A stretch of DNA of 64,000 nt from Nepenthes gracilis (Eukaryota; Streptophyta; Magnoliopsida; Caryophyllales; Nepenthaceae). The translations under genes were made by a program, and so were the position numbers. This document shows, piece after piece, positions 33,279 through 43,830 of this stretch (the stretch's first letter is position 1; each line of letters starts with the position of its first letter). The notes under the pieces are model-generated. The model saw nothing but the letters and a program-made list of their open reading frames with translations, did no database searches and was not told where the DNA came from. The stretch covers positions 9,939,947-10,003,946 of the forward strand of contig BSYO01000022.1 of assembly GCA_033239525.1 (NCBI GenBank), given 5' to 3'.

Positions 33279-34453
33279 AAATATGAGAATCCGACTTTAT
33301 TCTGACTAGCCTCCAATTCCAACGCTGGGGTGACTCAATATTTAGAATTCAGAAATGATCAATCAGTGTGGAATCCTTAGCTGTTGCACTTGGGTAATTC
33401 TGAGGTTTCTGAGCTTCAACAGTCGCTCATTTTGAGAATGTAATACTTGACACAGTAGATCATGAAGTTAAGTGGTCTCTACATAGGAGGGGATCCTGTT
33501 CTATTCTTTCTATTCAGTTTAAAAGGAGGAGACTTAAACTTTTTTTGCTGAAAGATTGTCTGGAAGATGTTCTCCTCCACGGTTTTTTTTCCCTCCTAGG
33601 AAGCTGTGTTGGAGTGTGATCTTACACTAGAAAATCTTCAGAAGAGGTGCTTTTTTCTCCTTTTGATTGCCATGTTCTTTGTGGCAAGGAGTGTGAGTTT
33701 GTGAATCACCTTTCCTTGTGCTGCAAGGTGTCCAAGACACTAAATAGTAGTATCATGGTGTGGAAAGCAAGAATATTCCTCTTGAGAACATATTCTTCCT
33801 GGTAAGAATATTCCTCTTGTGGAGAATATTCTTCGAGATTGTTAATTATTTTTAAGGATACCAGAAGTGGAAAAGAATTCCACTTTGACAATTGATCCTG
33901 AAAAGGTTGTTATCTTTTCACCTTCTGGATTTTCTATTTTAGTCATTATTCTCCTACCCTTTATGATATTTTAGAATGCTGTTATGATATGATATCATAG
34001 CCGTTGGAATAATATGCCTCAATTTAGATGAATGCTTCCTGAAATCCAGTCCCAGTGGATGGAAGATTGCCTCCTCGGATAGGGAATATTGTGAACCTTG
34101 CTCGCGTATCTAACCAACTTGTTCTTATGGGTAACATTGATGTTGAAATTCAGGCATTTTTGTTTGCAATTCTTAACAATCTTCTTCTTTGATATTAGTT
34201 GTTTTAGGTCTATGATTTTTTGACTAATGAACTATTCTAAATTATTTGATAGATTAAATTTAAGCTTCATATAATACTAATAATATAATTAGAATAATGA
34301 TAAAAAGGTTGGGAAGAGAAGAAATGAGAGATATTTACTAGAGAGACTGACAGACTAAGATAGTGACGGAAATATTTGGTTGTGATTTCTTCAGCCCACA
34401 CCTTTCTCTTGGATATATTACTTCATATAGTTGAATTACAACAAAGGTAGTGA
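33279..34453 (+). repeat. Left 1.2-kb direct repeat flanking the pararetrovirus remnant
   Basis: It starts AAATATGAGAATCCGACTTT and runs to ...GGTAGTGAA. It matches 39692-40819 in the same orientation with roughly 95% identity by eye, and carries an extra 45-50 bp near 33475-33525. Its middle contains a LINE ORF2 C-terminal piece in two frames (LTLENLQKRC, then FDCHVLCGKECEFVNHL), a zf-RVT-like pattern. So it is LINE-derived host DNA rather than a viral repeat. Confidence 0.85.
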
Positions 34454-36250
34454 ATTCTTTTGTTGTTGTATATCTAGGAGGATTAGGAGTGTTTTTCCTA
34501 ATTTTGTTTATCTCTTGATCTATATCCGATCTTTGTAAGTGGAAGGATTGATCCGTTAAAGGTTGATCTATGGTGTGTATTGTTTTAAATATGTTAGGTG
34601 AATTTGATGGGGACGATGGTAACTCATTTAACTTTTGTGTTATTTTCTCAAAAAGAACTATTCTTTTTTGTGGTATTTCTAGAATATCTGTCTTTGGTAG
34701 AAGTGAGCTTTGTAAAGGAGCAATATTATAAGGAAATTGATATTTATGCTCTACTCGGTCAATTTGTTTAGTTACTATATGTAATAATTGAGATTGATAA
34801 TTATTTTGTTTATAAACCATTTTTATATCTTCTAGAGTTGTATTATTATTTCTTTCTCTGTTAGCACCTTTTTTAAACGGAGTGGTAGTAATGGTTGTAT
34901 TATCCATTGTTAATTTTAATCCCATTAATGGAGGATGAACATACGTAATTTGTTGTCCACCAACAGTGTTCTAGGTTGACATAATTCTTTCATTTATATT
35001 TATTTGTTTATTTTTCTTTTCGTTTTTGATATATGGTAAAAACCATTCAAAAAATGGTAAATTCTTTTGGAGTAAATTCATTGTCTTTTTTCACAGAAGT
35101 CTATGTTCTTCTATTTCTTCTTTTGTAAAAGTTTTAAAATACCATTGCCTAATTTGATTATCTTTTTCTAGCATGAATTTTTTTCTTAATGAATCTATAT
35201 CTGGAATAAATTTTGTTTCAATATCAATTACATTAATTGATTGCATATCTGATAAAGTAGGTGATTGCGGAGTTGGTTGTGTAATTATATTTGGGATAGA
35301 ATTTCTACTTTCTACATGTCTTGTTTATTGAGAATACGTAGATTGATACGGAGTACTAGTCGATGGTCTAAATGTTTCATATTTAGACACTATTGTTTGG
35401 GGTTTGATTGTATTAAAACTTTCTTGGTATGTGTTGGGGTCTAAAATTTAAAATAATATTTCCTTCATAGTTTTCGGATATATTTGAAAATTTCCTTCTG
35501 GTCAAGTGCCTAGGTGGTTGAGTAAAATCAACTTGCCATTCATTTGGTAAGGTGATCTCATCCCATTTTAATAATTTTGGTGTAAAGGTAGCAATATGTT
35601 CCATTCTACCTATAAAACAATAGTTTTATCAGGTGGAGTTTGAATAAGACATATAGGGTTAAACTAAGATGTTAATAACTTAAAATAGGTTTTATAAATA
35701 ATTAGAAAGCTTCATCGATCTTCTTGTTGTGCTACTCTAGGAAGATGAACATTTAGTATTAATGTGTTTAGCATTGTTGGGTCTTTTAAATCTACTATGA
35801 AATTTGGTGCACATTTGAAATAAATTGACCCATTATATAAATTTGATTAAACAATTACTAAGATTGGATCTTTATATTTTAATAATGTTTGATTTCTTAA
35901 ACATAATAAAGTTGGAGTATCAATTCCCAATTTGATTAATGGTTTAATTGTAATTTATACTAATCTGTAATGCATATAGTTATATTCTTTTTGTTTAAAT
36001 CTATGAATTGTTAACGTTGATAATAACCTAATTTCTTCATATTCATTTTTAATCAAAATAGTTTGTTCATGATTTTTAATTGCTAAAGTTGTTTTAAAAT
36101 TAAAAGTTTCAATTTTATAAATTTCTTTTACTTGTTGCTTAGGAATAGTCCATCTTGAATAATCATGACTACTTTGTATTATTAATGGTTCTTTAGAATT
36201 AGTTGTTGCACTAGAATTTGAATTCCTTGAGCATTCATATTAATCAAGAT
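34454..36250 (-). pseudogene. Endogenous pararetrovirus (Caulimoviridae-like) movement-protein and linker region
   Basis: Read leftward from about 36250, the first 600 bp have the conserved pattern of the 30K-type movement protein of plant pararetroviruses. A linker rich in Asn, Gln and Pro follows through 35604-34454; its longest open piece is 34338-34925, whose end runs into the flanking repeat. In living viruses this protein lines plasmodesmata for cell-to-cell spread. Here several in-frame stops and frameshifts break it, and the frame is cut at the LINE-derived repeat before any coat-protein or RT domain. It is an old, defective integrated copy. Petuvirus- or florendovirus-like affinity is likely, but I cannot decide between them. 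Confidence 0.7.
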
Positions 36251-36447
36251 GTCATTTTATCTAATTATTACATAAATTATAACACAATCGTTTTTATACA
36301 AACTTAGTGAACGGGAACACCCTCGGGACCACCTTAATCAAAATACAGACACGGGCTGACCAATAGGTAATGAGGCTTACCAACGTTTTCCTAAGTGTAT
36401 GCAGATGGATTATGCAATAATGAATGTAGAAATTAAGTAAAACTTGT

Positions 36448-36710
36448 CCCTGATATCAATATGAAGAATAGGATCAAATAATGCAAATACAGACAACAAC
36501 AAACTAAAGAAAATTAAAAAGAAAGATAGAAATATACCAGAAAAAGCTCTTCAAATTTTATTGATAATAAGAAAGTTGGATACAATCAAAAGGAAAAATG
36601 GGATACAAATTAGTGAAAGGGATTTTAAGGTTGAGAAAGGGTTGAGGGATTGGAGAGCTTGATTAAATTTTTTGATGCCTTCATTGTTCCCTTGAAGTTC
36701 CTTTTATAGT
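36448..36710 (-). promoter_or_regulatory. Pararetroviral promoter/leader block: TATA box, AATAAA, tRNA-Met primer site
   Basis: On the minus strand, in order, there are CTATAAAAGG (36700-36709), AATAAA (36557-36562) and TTGATATCAGGG (36448-36459). The last matches the tRNA-Met primer site TGGTATCAGAG at 9 of 11 positions. The movement-protein region follows about 200 bp later. TATA, then poly(A) signal, then primer site, then ORF is the standard layout of a caulimovirid intergenic region, where the poly(A) signal is passed once before use. Confidence 0.6.
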
Positions 36711-37124
36711 AATAGAACTTGCATCTAAATCGTTGATAGTTGAATTATCTTTTCCTTTTATTTGTTAGGTGGAGAGGCAGGTGGATGGCATGTGATAGGT
36801 AGCTGGCACACGTCTATCCATTGGTCTTTATCTACCAGTTAGCTTTGGCTTCTTGCGATCATGATGGTCTTTAACTGTTGGTAGTGCGTTGTTGGTTTTG
36901 GTGTTGATACTTTTACTGTTTCCTTTTTGACTTTTGCAAGAATAATTCAAAAAGGATTTCTTTTTGCATAATTGCGAAGAATCTTTGCATCTTTTGACTG
37001 GCACATGTAATTCCAGACGGATTGTGGTGTAATAGTATGCTGTTCCGGCCAGTGTATATTGTCACAAATAGCCTCTTGCACATATTTTGGAAATGTATTG
37101 AAAAATGGATGAATATTTGGAATA

Positions 37125-37129
37125 CCTGC
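37125..37129. repeat. Target-site duplication CCTGC, left
   Basis: CCTGC precedes TGATGCATTATC. An identical CCTGC follows the LTR end at 38092-38096. Confidence 0.85.
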
Positions 37130-38091
37130 TGATGCATTATCGATCCAAGTTTCAAACAGATTCGGTTCAAGTTGATCGTTTGAGTCTGACTCCGTCTACT
37201 AAGTCTTGATTCTGCACACCACAACTACGGACAGGAGGTCAAGTGTCGGTGAGATGTTGTCCCACCGAAAATATTCCGACGCTCAAATCAGCAAACAGCT
37301 TTCGAATTAAGAAGGTGAAAGTAAAGAACGCAAAGAGGATGTAGAGAGTGTTTATGATGGAAGAGTGCTCTCGTTGAGAGAGGTTTTGGTGGCTCATGAG
37401 GAGTGTTGGCTCTAAGCGCTGTGTTCGCTGGGAACGTAGTGGCAAAGAGAGAGAGAGAGAGAGCGTTCGTCTTCTGAAAACGTGTGAGCTTTGTAGTGGA
37501 GTGCTTTTTTGTGGGAAAATGAGAGTGTGCCTTGAAGTGAGGATTCTATGGCCTTTTATGGCCTCTGTGCTGCGATGCCTTCATTGTTCGGAAGGGCTTG
37601 ATTTCTGCACTCCACTGGGCTCGCTACCTTTTTTGGTGTGGATCCTTTATGGTAGTAATGATCATTGTCTTGATTGCTTTCCTTCTGCGTTTTATAACTG
37701 TTAAGGTTTGTTGCAGATAGGAGGAGGATTCTAGCTTTTTTTCAGGGATGCGCATTGAATCTGCTGATGACCGTTACAATTGAGGTTGCCTTTTGTGAAG
37801 AGTGTGAAATCAGGGGAGAAGGCCGTTGCTGGTCGAGGACGGTTGCGTGGGCCAAATTGGGCTTGGTCCACTTGAGGTCTGACCTTCAGACGGTCAACTA
37901 GTCAAAATTCTAGTCAATAGAAGCGTTGACCATCTTGAGATCAAGTTGTCCGTCCTACTCTTGGGCTTCTTCTGGCTCATTGGCCTTTCGTCCGGTCAAT
38001 GGCTGGCGTTGATTGTTCAGGCGCAAATGGGCTGTTGTAGATCGGGGTTGTTTCTCCTTCTTGGGCCAGCCCATTACTGACGTAACTATCA
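37130..38091 (-). repeat. Solo LTR of the Tat-related family inserted in the pararetrovirus remnant
   Basis: It starts TGATGCATTATCGATCC and ends GACGTAACTATCA, flanked by CCTGC on both sides. It shares with the Tat LTR blocks such as ACAGATTCGG, AGGTCAAGTGTCGGTGAGATG, TTGTCCCACCGA, GCTCAAATCAGCAAA and TTGGGCCAGCCC. Length is 962 bp. The strand is taken from the orientation of the 1.2-14.3 kb element. A (GA)n run is at 37448-37463. The open frames inside are incidental. Confidence 0.9.
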
Positions 38092-38096
38092 CCTGC
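38092..38096. repeat. Target-site duplication CCTGC, right
   Basis: It matches 37125-37129. Confidence 0.85.
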
Positions 38097-38109
38097 ATAA
38101 TAACACATT

Positions 38110-39496
38110 ATGGTTAGTTTTTATTGTTTATTTTTATGCTTAGAAGTTGAAAGGATCATAGGCATAACCGCCAATTCTGTCGGATGCGGGATGGGTATTC
38201 TTGAAGACGGTTGCATAGAAGCGTCGGATGCTTGGTCATCATCAACAATGTCGCCCCAGCGTGTCTTGAATTCTTGGACTTTGTAGTGATAGCTTTTTGC
38301 ATATGAGCCATTTGGGCCATCATCTCATCTAAATGGTCCCTGTGGGCTTCCATTTGTTTAGATGACTCATTGGACTTCTTGGAGGAAATGAATGGTGTAG
38401 GTGAACTGGAAGCGTGGGACTCCGTGGAATAGGAGGAACCGATGGTGCTGCTGTAGTAAGAATAGATGCCGTTGTTGGTAAGACTTTAGAGGCAATTTTG
38501 ATAGATTGTGTCAGTGCCTTGGTTTGTTGGAAGTCAACTTGAACCTAGGAACATGTGACCAAAATGTGGTCAAATTTATCCTACCATTTGATACGGAATT
38601 CTCTAACAATGGATCACAGTATGTCTTACATAACTAGGGGTGTGTTTTCATAATGCTGGTGGCATGTAAAATGCCAAGCCATAATCAAAGGAACTTCATA
38701 GTCAATGTGGAAAGCTATATATTTATTTGGCTGGAATACGTCTTTGCATAATTTTTCATACCAAATTTTGGCATTATTGACAGTGCTTGTATAGATGACA
38801 GGAAGAGGTCCACAGTAAATCCACAATTTGGTGAACCAACAAGGTAGTTGTTTAGGACATGATTTATCAAATCGAATAAACCAGAAATGGGTAAATGGCC
38901 TAAGATACAAAGCATTGAACCATGTAGCTTTGTAGTCCTGGTAATTATATCCTATAGGTTTGTAGTGAATAGAAATGGTTCAATATCCTAGGCATTGAGA
39001 GCTATTTCCTGGGGTTGGCATATGCGTTTGATTTTAATGGTGGAAAAGATAATTATATTATCTTTTGGATTCCTGTGATGTTTGAGTTTAATAGAACCGG
39101 AATCAATTAAAATTAATTCATAGAATTGCTGTGTTTTAAGATATCAACTGTTTGGAATAAGCAATTGGGATAAAACATTCTATTAGTTAAGGCAATTAAA
39201 TCATTGAGTAAGGGTTTTTGATAATCGGAGATTAATGCTATATGAAATTTTAATGGTTTGGTAATGTATTGACTTTCTGTTGTAGTAGCTTGAGTAGAAG
39301 AGGAAGCAGGAGTTACGATTTCTTTGAAGTTAAGGGGTGGATATTCTGTTAAGGTTGCATATTGGTTAAATGTTGGTATAATTTGTGGTTTGGGCATGGG
39401 ATAATCTAACTGATTGTTTAGATGGCTGTTTAGATGGTGTAAGTGGGGGGTTGAATAACTTTGTCTTTACCGGTGGATTTGGATTTAGAAGGCATA
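38110..39496 (-). pseudogene. Upstream ORF region of the pararetrovirus-like remnant, function unknown
   Basis: The minus strand from ATG 39496 leftward carries broken coding sequence: a basic, Ser/Thr/Pro-rich start, a middle section (39397-39113), an aromatic- and Trp-rich section (38910-38626), and a coiled-coil-like end (38353-38156). It is in the same direction as the movement-protein region and lies on the far side of the TATA/primer-site block. It would therefore be the last ORF of the circular viral map or a second ORF. I recall similar ORFs next to caulimovirid-like movement proteins in plant genomes, but I cannot name the function. No reverse transcriptase is visible here. Confidence 0.45.
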
Positions 39497-39691
39497 GTGT
39501 CCTCATAAAAATTCTCTTATTAATAAATTTGGTATAGAATTTAAAGATCCTTTAATAAATTTTATGTTAAAATAAAAATAGATAAAATTGCTTGCCATCT
39601 TGCAAAAATTTGTTTAGAAATTAAATTTTTAACATCTTTTTGCAAAACATTTTTTGCGGTTTTGCAATTCCAATGCTGGAAATATCAACCT

Positions 39692-40819
39692 AAATATGAG
39701 AATCCGACTTTATTCTGACTAGCCTCCAATTCCAACACTGGGGTGACTCAATATTTAGAATTCAGAAATGATCAATCGGTGTGGAATCCTTGGCTGTTGC
39801 ACTTGGGTCATTCTGAGGTTTCTGAGCTTCAACAGTTGCTCATTTTGAGAATGTAATACTTGACACAGTAGATTATGAAGTTAAGTCTACACCGTAGACT
39901 TAAAACTTTTTTGGCTGAAAGATTGTCTGGTAGATGTTCTCCTGCATGGCTTTTTTTCCTCCTAGGAAGCTGTGTTGGAGTGTGATCTTACACTAGAAAA
40001 TCTTCAGAAGAGGTGCTTTTTTCTCCTTTCATTTGCCATGTTCTTTGTGGCAAGGAGTGTGAGTTTGTGAATCTCCTTTCCTTGCGCTGCAAGGTGTCCA
40101 AGACACTATATAGTAGTATCATGCTGTGGAAAGCAATAATATTCCTCTTGAGAACACATTCTTCCTGGTAAGAATATTTCTCTTGTAGAGAATATTCTTT
40201 GTGATTGTTAATTATTTTTAAGGATACCAGAAGTGGAAAAGAATTCCACCTTGACAATTGATCCTGAAAAGGTTGTTATCTTTTCACCTTCAGGATTCTC
40301 TATTTTAGTCATTATTCTCCTACCCTTTATGATATTTTAGAATGCTGTTATGATATGATATCATAGCCGTTGGAATAATATGCCTCAATTTAGATGAATG
40401 CTTCCTGAAATCCAGTCCCAGTGGATGGAAGATTGCCTCCTCGGATAGGGAATATTGTGAACCTCACTCATGTATCTAACCAACTTGTTCATATGGGTAA
40501 CACTGATGTTGAAATTCGGGCATTTTTGTTTGCAATTCTTAACAATCTTCTTCTTTGATATTAGTTTTTTTAGTTCTATGATTTTTTGATTAATGAACTA
40601 TTCTAAATTATTTGATAGATTAAATTTAAGCTTCATATAATGCTAATATTATAAATAGAATAATGATAGAAAGGTCGGGAAGAGAAGAAATGAGAGATAT
40701 TTGCCAAAGATACTGACAGTCTAAGATAGTGACAGAAATATTGGGTTGTGATTTCTTCAGCCCACACCTTTCTTTTGGATATATTACTTCATATAGTTTA
40801 ATTTCAACAGAGGCAGTGA
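39692..40819 (+). repeat. Right 1.1-kb direct repeat flanking the pararetrovirus remnant
   Basis: It begins AAATATGAGAATCCGACTTT and aligns with 33279-34453 to ...GGCAGTGAA. About 47 bp present in the left copy are missing near 39885. It carries the same LINE C-terminal fragment. To its right the sequence differs from the viral side of the left copy. Confidence 0.85.
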
Positions 40820-41187
40820 AAGACAATAGAGGTAGAAACAATGAGTGCTTCCCAACACTCCCCTCATGATGAGGCAAATATCTCTACCATTGAAGCGTCA
40901 AGAATATTGAGAAGTGTTTGTTATTTCTGCCTCTTTTGACCTTATCCACTATTTAAACAACATTCTTGTAATTCTACCACTAAAGTGTGGTCTAGTGTCA
41001 AAGCTCACTCCCGTGTGGTTTGGTGGGGGGCAATGCTGCCGTTGATTAATGATCATGGCCCTCACCTTTCTTACAATTGGAGTCTGGACCCTTATGCCCA
41101 ATTTATTTGCCGGAATGAAATAGGGAATGAATAGATAATTCTTAGAGAATGAAATAAAGTTAGAATAGAATTGAAAATTAATATTTC
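40820..41187. other. Short stretch without a gene
   Basis: I see no gene in it. It contains CCCAACACTCCCCTCATGATGAGG and other unremarkable sequence. Confidence 0.35.
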
Positions 41188-42197
41188 ATTATTTGGTTAG
41201 TCATTTGAAATTAGTAAAATTGAGTTTAGTCACTTGAAATTAGTAAAATTGAATTAGGAATTAATTTTCTTGTGTTTAATATATAGTAATATGAAGAGGA
41301 ATACCAATAAATTCGTATAAAATGGCTTTTTTACCATTACCTAAAGAAGCAATATTCTAACGTATACTAGAAAGTTTGGGGTAGATTTGATTAAAATATC
41401 GGGTTGTTCGATCTACCTTGTCTGACTAATCTAAAATTTTATAGGGTTTGGTGAAGATATATTAGTGTTGTAAACAAATATAATCAATTAATTAGACCCG
41501 ATTGCTTTTTTAGGCTAGGTGCAATCACTTATGAAAGTGACTGGTTCAGGTTGACCCAGTCTTGCCTATGATTTTTTTTTTTGTAAATATATTTTATCTA
41601 TTTTAAATAAATGTCAAGTTTAAAAAATCATTTTTATAGATTATATTTTTATATAATTAATAATTTTCATGTAAAAATTTTTCATTTAAATATATACTTA
41701 GGTAGTGTTTTAATCTACATATTATAATTTTTAAAATATTATTATATTTTTAGATATTTTTTTATGTAACTATGACATTTTAAAAAAAATATCTAAAAAT
41801 TAAAAAGTCCATATCTTGATCCTAATGAGCCCGATTTAAAATATGAATGAACACAATTATGATTTTTGGCTTGGGTAATCGGGTTGCATTTGATCCGGCC
41901 CAATTTAATTGTTATAAATTTCCGTCTAAGCACTGCCTATATTCGACTTGAATCTAATTTTGATCAGGTCTAATTCGTAGTAATGGTAAATAAAAAAAAT
42001 ATCTTAAAATATCTATTTCTAGATAATTAGGAAAGTAAATTCTAGCGGAGTTTGATTTTTTATTCATTATTTTGAAAGAATAATAATTTCTTTTAGAATT
42101 GCTATTTCTGGTATTAGAGCAACTAAATAGTGGAATAGTAATTCTATTGGAAATAAAGTAGGAATTGAATTTCTATTTCATTGTACTAAACATGGTG
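41188..42197. mobile_element. Possible 1-kb MITE-like element
   Basis: The left end (ATTTGGTTAGTCATTTGAAA, from 41190) and the reverse complement of the right end (ATGTTTAGTACAATGAAA, from 42193) are loosely similar, and both edges have ATTCTATTTC/GGAATTGAATT-type words. The interior is AT-rich without ORFs. A 29-bp tandem pair (GTCA.TTGAAATTAGTAAAATTGA) lies at 41203-41262. The evidence is weak: the ends are imperfect and I found no clear target duplication. Confidence 0.3.
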
Positions 42198-43484
42198 TTA
42201 GGGTATCAAGCTATAGCTCAACCTCTAGAGGGAGCTCCTGCAGTCAGTCTCTATGCAAGGGCACCTAAGGTAGGCCCCTGTTGTTGAGGCCCTTCCATGC
42301 ATTGGTGCCTTATACAAGACATGGTAATGTCCAGATAGGGCAAACATTGAGCGGTAGCCCTCTCTTATGGTTTTTTATTACAAAAAAAATTGAGCTCAGA
42401 AAAGTTTTTAGTAAACTATGCAAGTTTGGAAAATGCTTATAGTTAGTATTCTTGTTTCCATAACATAGAGAACTTGGAAGGTACCCAAATCATATAAGTC
42501 TTTGAATTCTGGATTTGAAACTATTTTCAATCCGGTCACACAACTTCTTGTCTCTTTATTGGAAATATTTGCTAAGAATTTAATGATCTATGAGATTCTT
42601 AGGGCATTTATGTATACAATTGTGGCACGCATTGCTGAAATTAAAGGGTTTTATGCTTAAATCTTATAGTTGAAATAGACTTAGATCCAGGGTTTTCCAG
42701 ATGATGATGCCTGACGTGATCTATTATTCAGGAGATCGCTAATTCAATGTATTTTCCTTGATCAAACAAGGGAGAAATTCATTTAATTGATGCTTACGAT
42801 TAGAATACACTAAGCCTCCACAAAATAATAAGACATCCCTCATCATGTACCTCAAAAGCTCCCTAAATAAAATGTGTTTGAATATTTATGTGGTTTAATC
42901 AATATCTGAAAGAGAATTTGTCCCTAGTGTCAGACATGTTGTGTTTGGTCTCCACACCAACAAAAATTATTGATTTCTGTGGAGCAAACAAATATAGTGA
43001 TTGGGTACAAATTTTAGCCTCCTGGTTCAGACTTGGGACAAACGAGGCTTGGCAATCAACAAGTTAGAGCATATTGGAGGAACTTCCAAAAGATTGTAGT
43101 CCAAATTGCACAAGGTTTTAGCGACCATTAACATATGGGAAGTGATTGACTATTCCTTTTCCTACATTGCACTGGAAGAAATGGTTCATGGTTATGTTTG
43201 TTTTCCCCTGCGACTTATCTAAAATCTGATGTGCTTCCCATTGTTTCAAAGGCTCAAGGTGCACGGTAGTGCAAAAGGTCCCTTGACATTTTGGCACAGT
43301 GCACAAGGCCAAGCATGAGCCTTTTCGAGTAAGGTGCACATCAATGTTGTTAAATGTATGCCTCAAGACTTGGGGATGAAAACCTAATGCCTCAACATAC
43401 CTACTGGTGTCATATTCCTAGAGGCGTCCGTCTAGGCTCTGAGGCACACACCTTTTTTGTGGCTCCAGGTGTGCATCTTGAGTG

Positions 43485-43485
<1 letters not shown>

Positions 43486-43520
<35 letters not shown>
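43486..43520. repeat. (CA)n microsatellite, about 17 units
   Basis: An uninterrupted CACACA run of about 35 bp. Confidence 0.95.
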
Positions 43521-43524
<4 letters not shown>

Positions 43525-43569
43525 TAAATTACTTTTTAAAAAAATTATCCATTACATTTAATTGGTCAT

Positions 43570-43830
43570 ATTGATGAAAATATTGGTCAGCATTTAACGT
43601 ATTAGGCCCACCCAAATTGATATTTCATGATATTGTGACAATATTGCGATATGTTATCATATCTATGATATATTGTGATATATTGCCTAATATTTACTGT
43701 TAGCTTAATAATTTTTAAATTTTTTTTTCGATATATCCGATACTTATATGTACCGTTTGATATGTCCGATTTTGACATAACCGTAATAAGTATTGATACC
43801 AGTATCAATATTTTCATCCAAGATTCGTAC
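43570..43830. repeat. Dispersed GATATAT-rich repeat, copy 1
   Basis: It is rich in GATATATTGTGATAT, CGATATATCCGATAC and GTATTGATACCAGTATC words. Similar word combinations occur at 50825-50955 and 61890-62075. It looks like an old dispersed repeat family; the boundaries are approximate. Confidence 0.4.

Noticed and set aside
37239..37704. Frames within the 37.1-38.1 kb segment
   Set aside because: They fall inside the Tat-related solo LTR and match the non-coding LTR blocks of the other copies.
33279..40819. The two 1.1-kb direct repeats as LTRs of one retrotransposon
   Set aside because: No TG...CA ends, no primer site or polypurine tract next to them, and they contain a LINE C-terminal fragment; the primer site lies inside the viral block instead.
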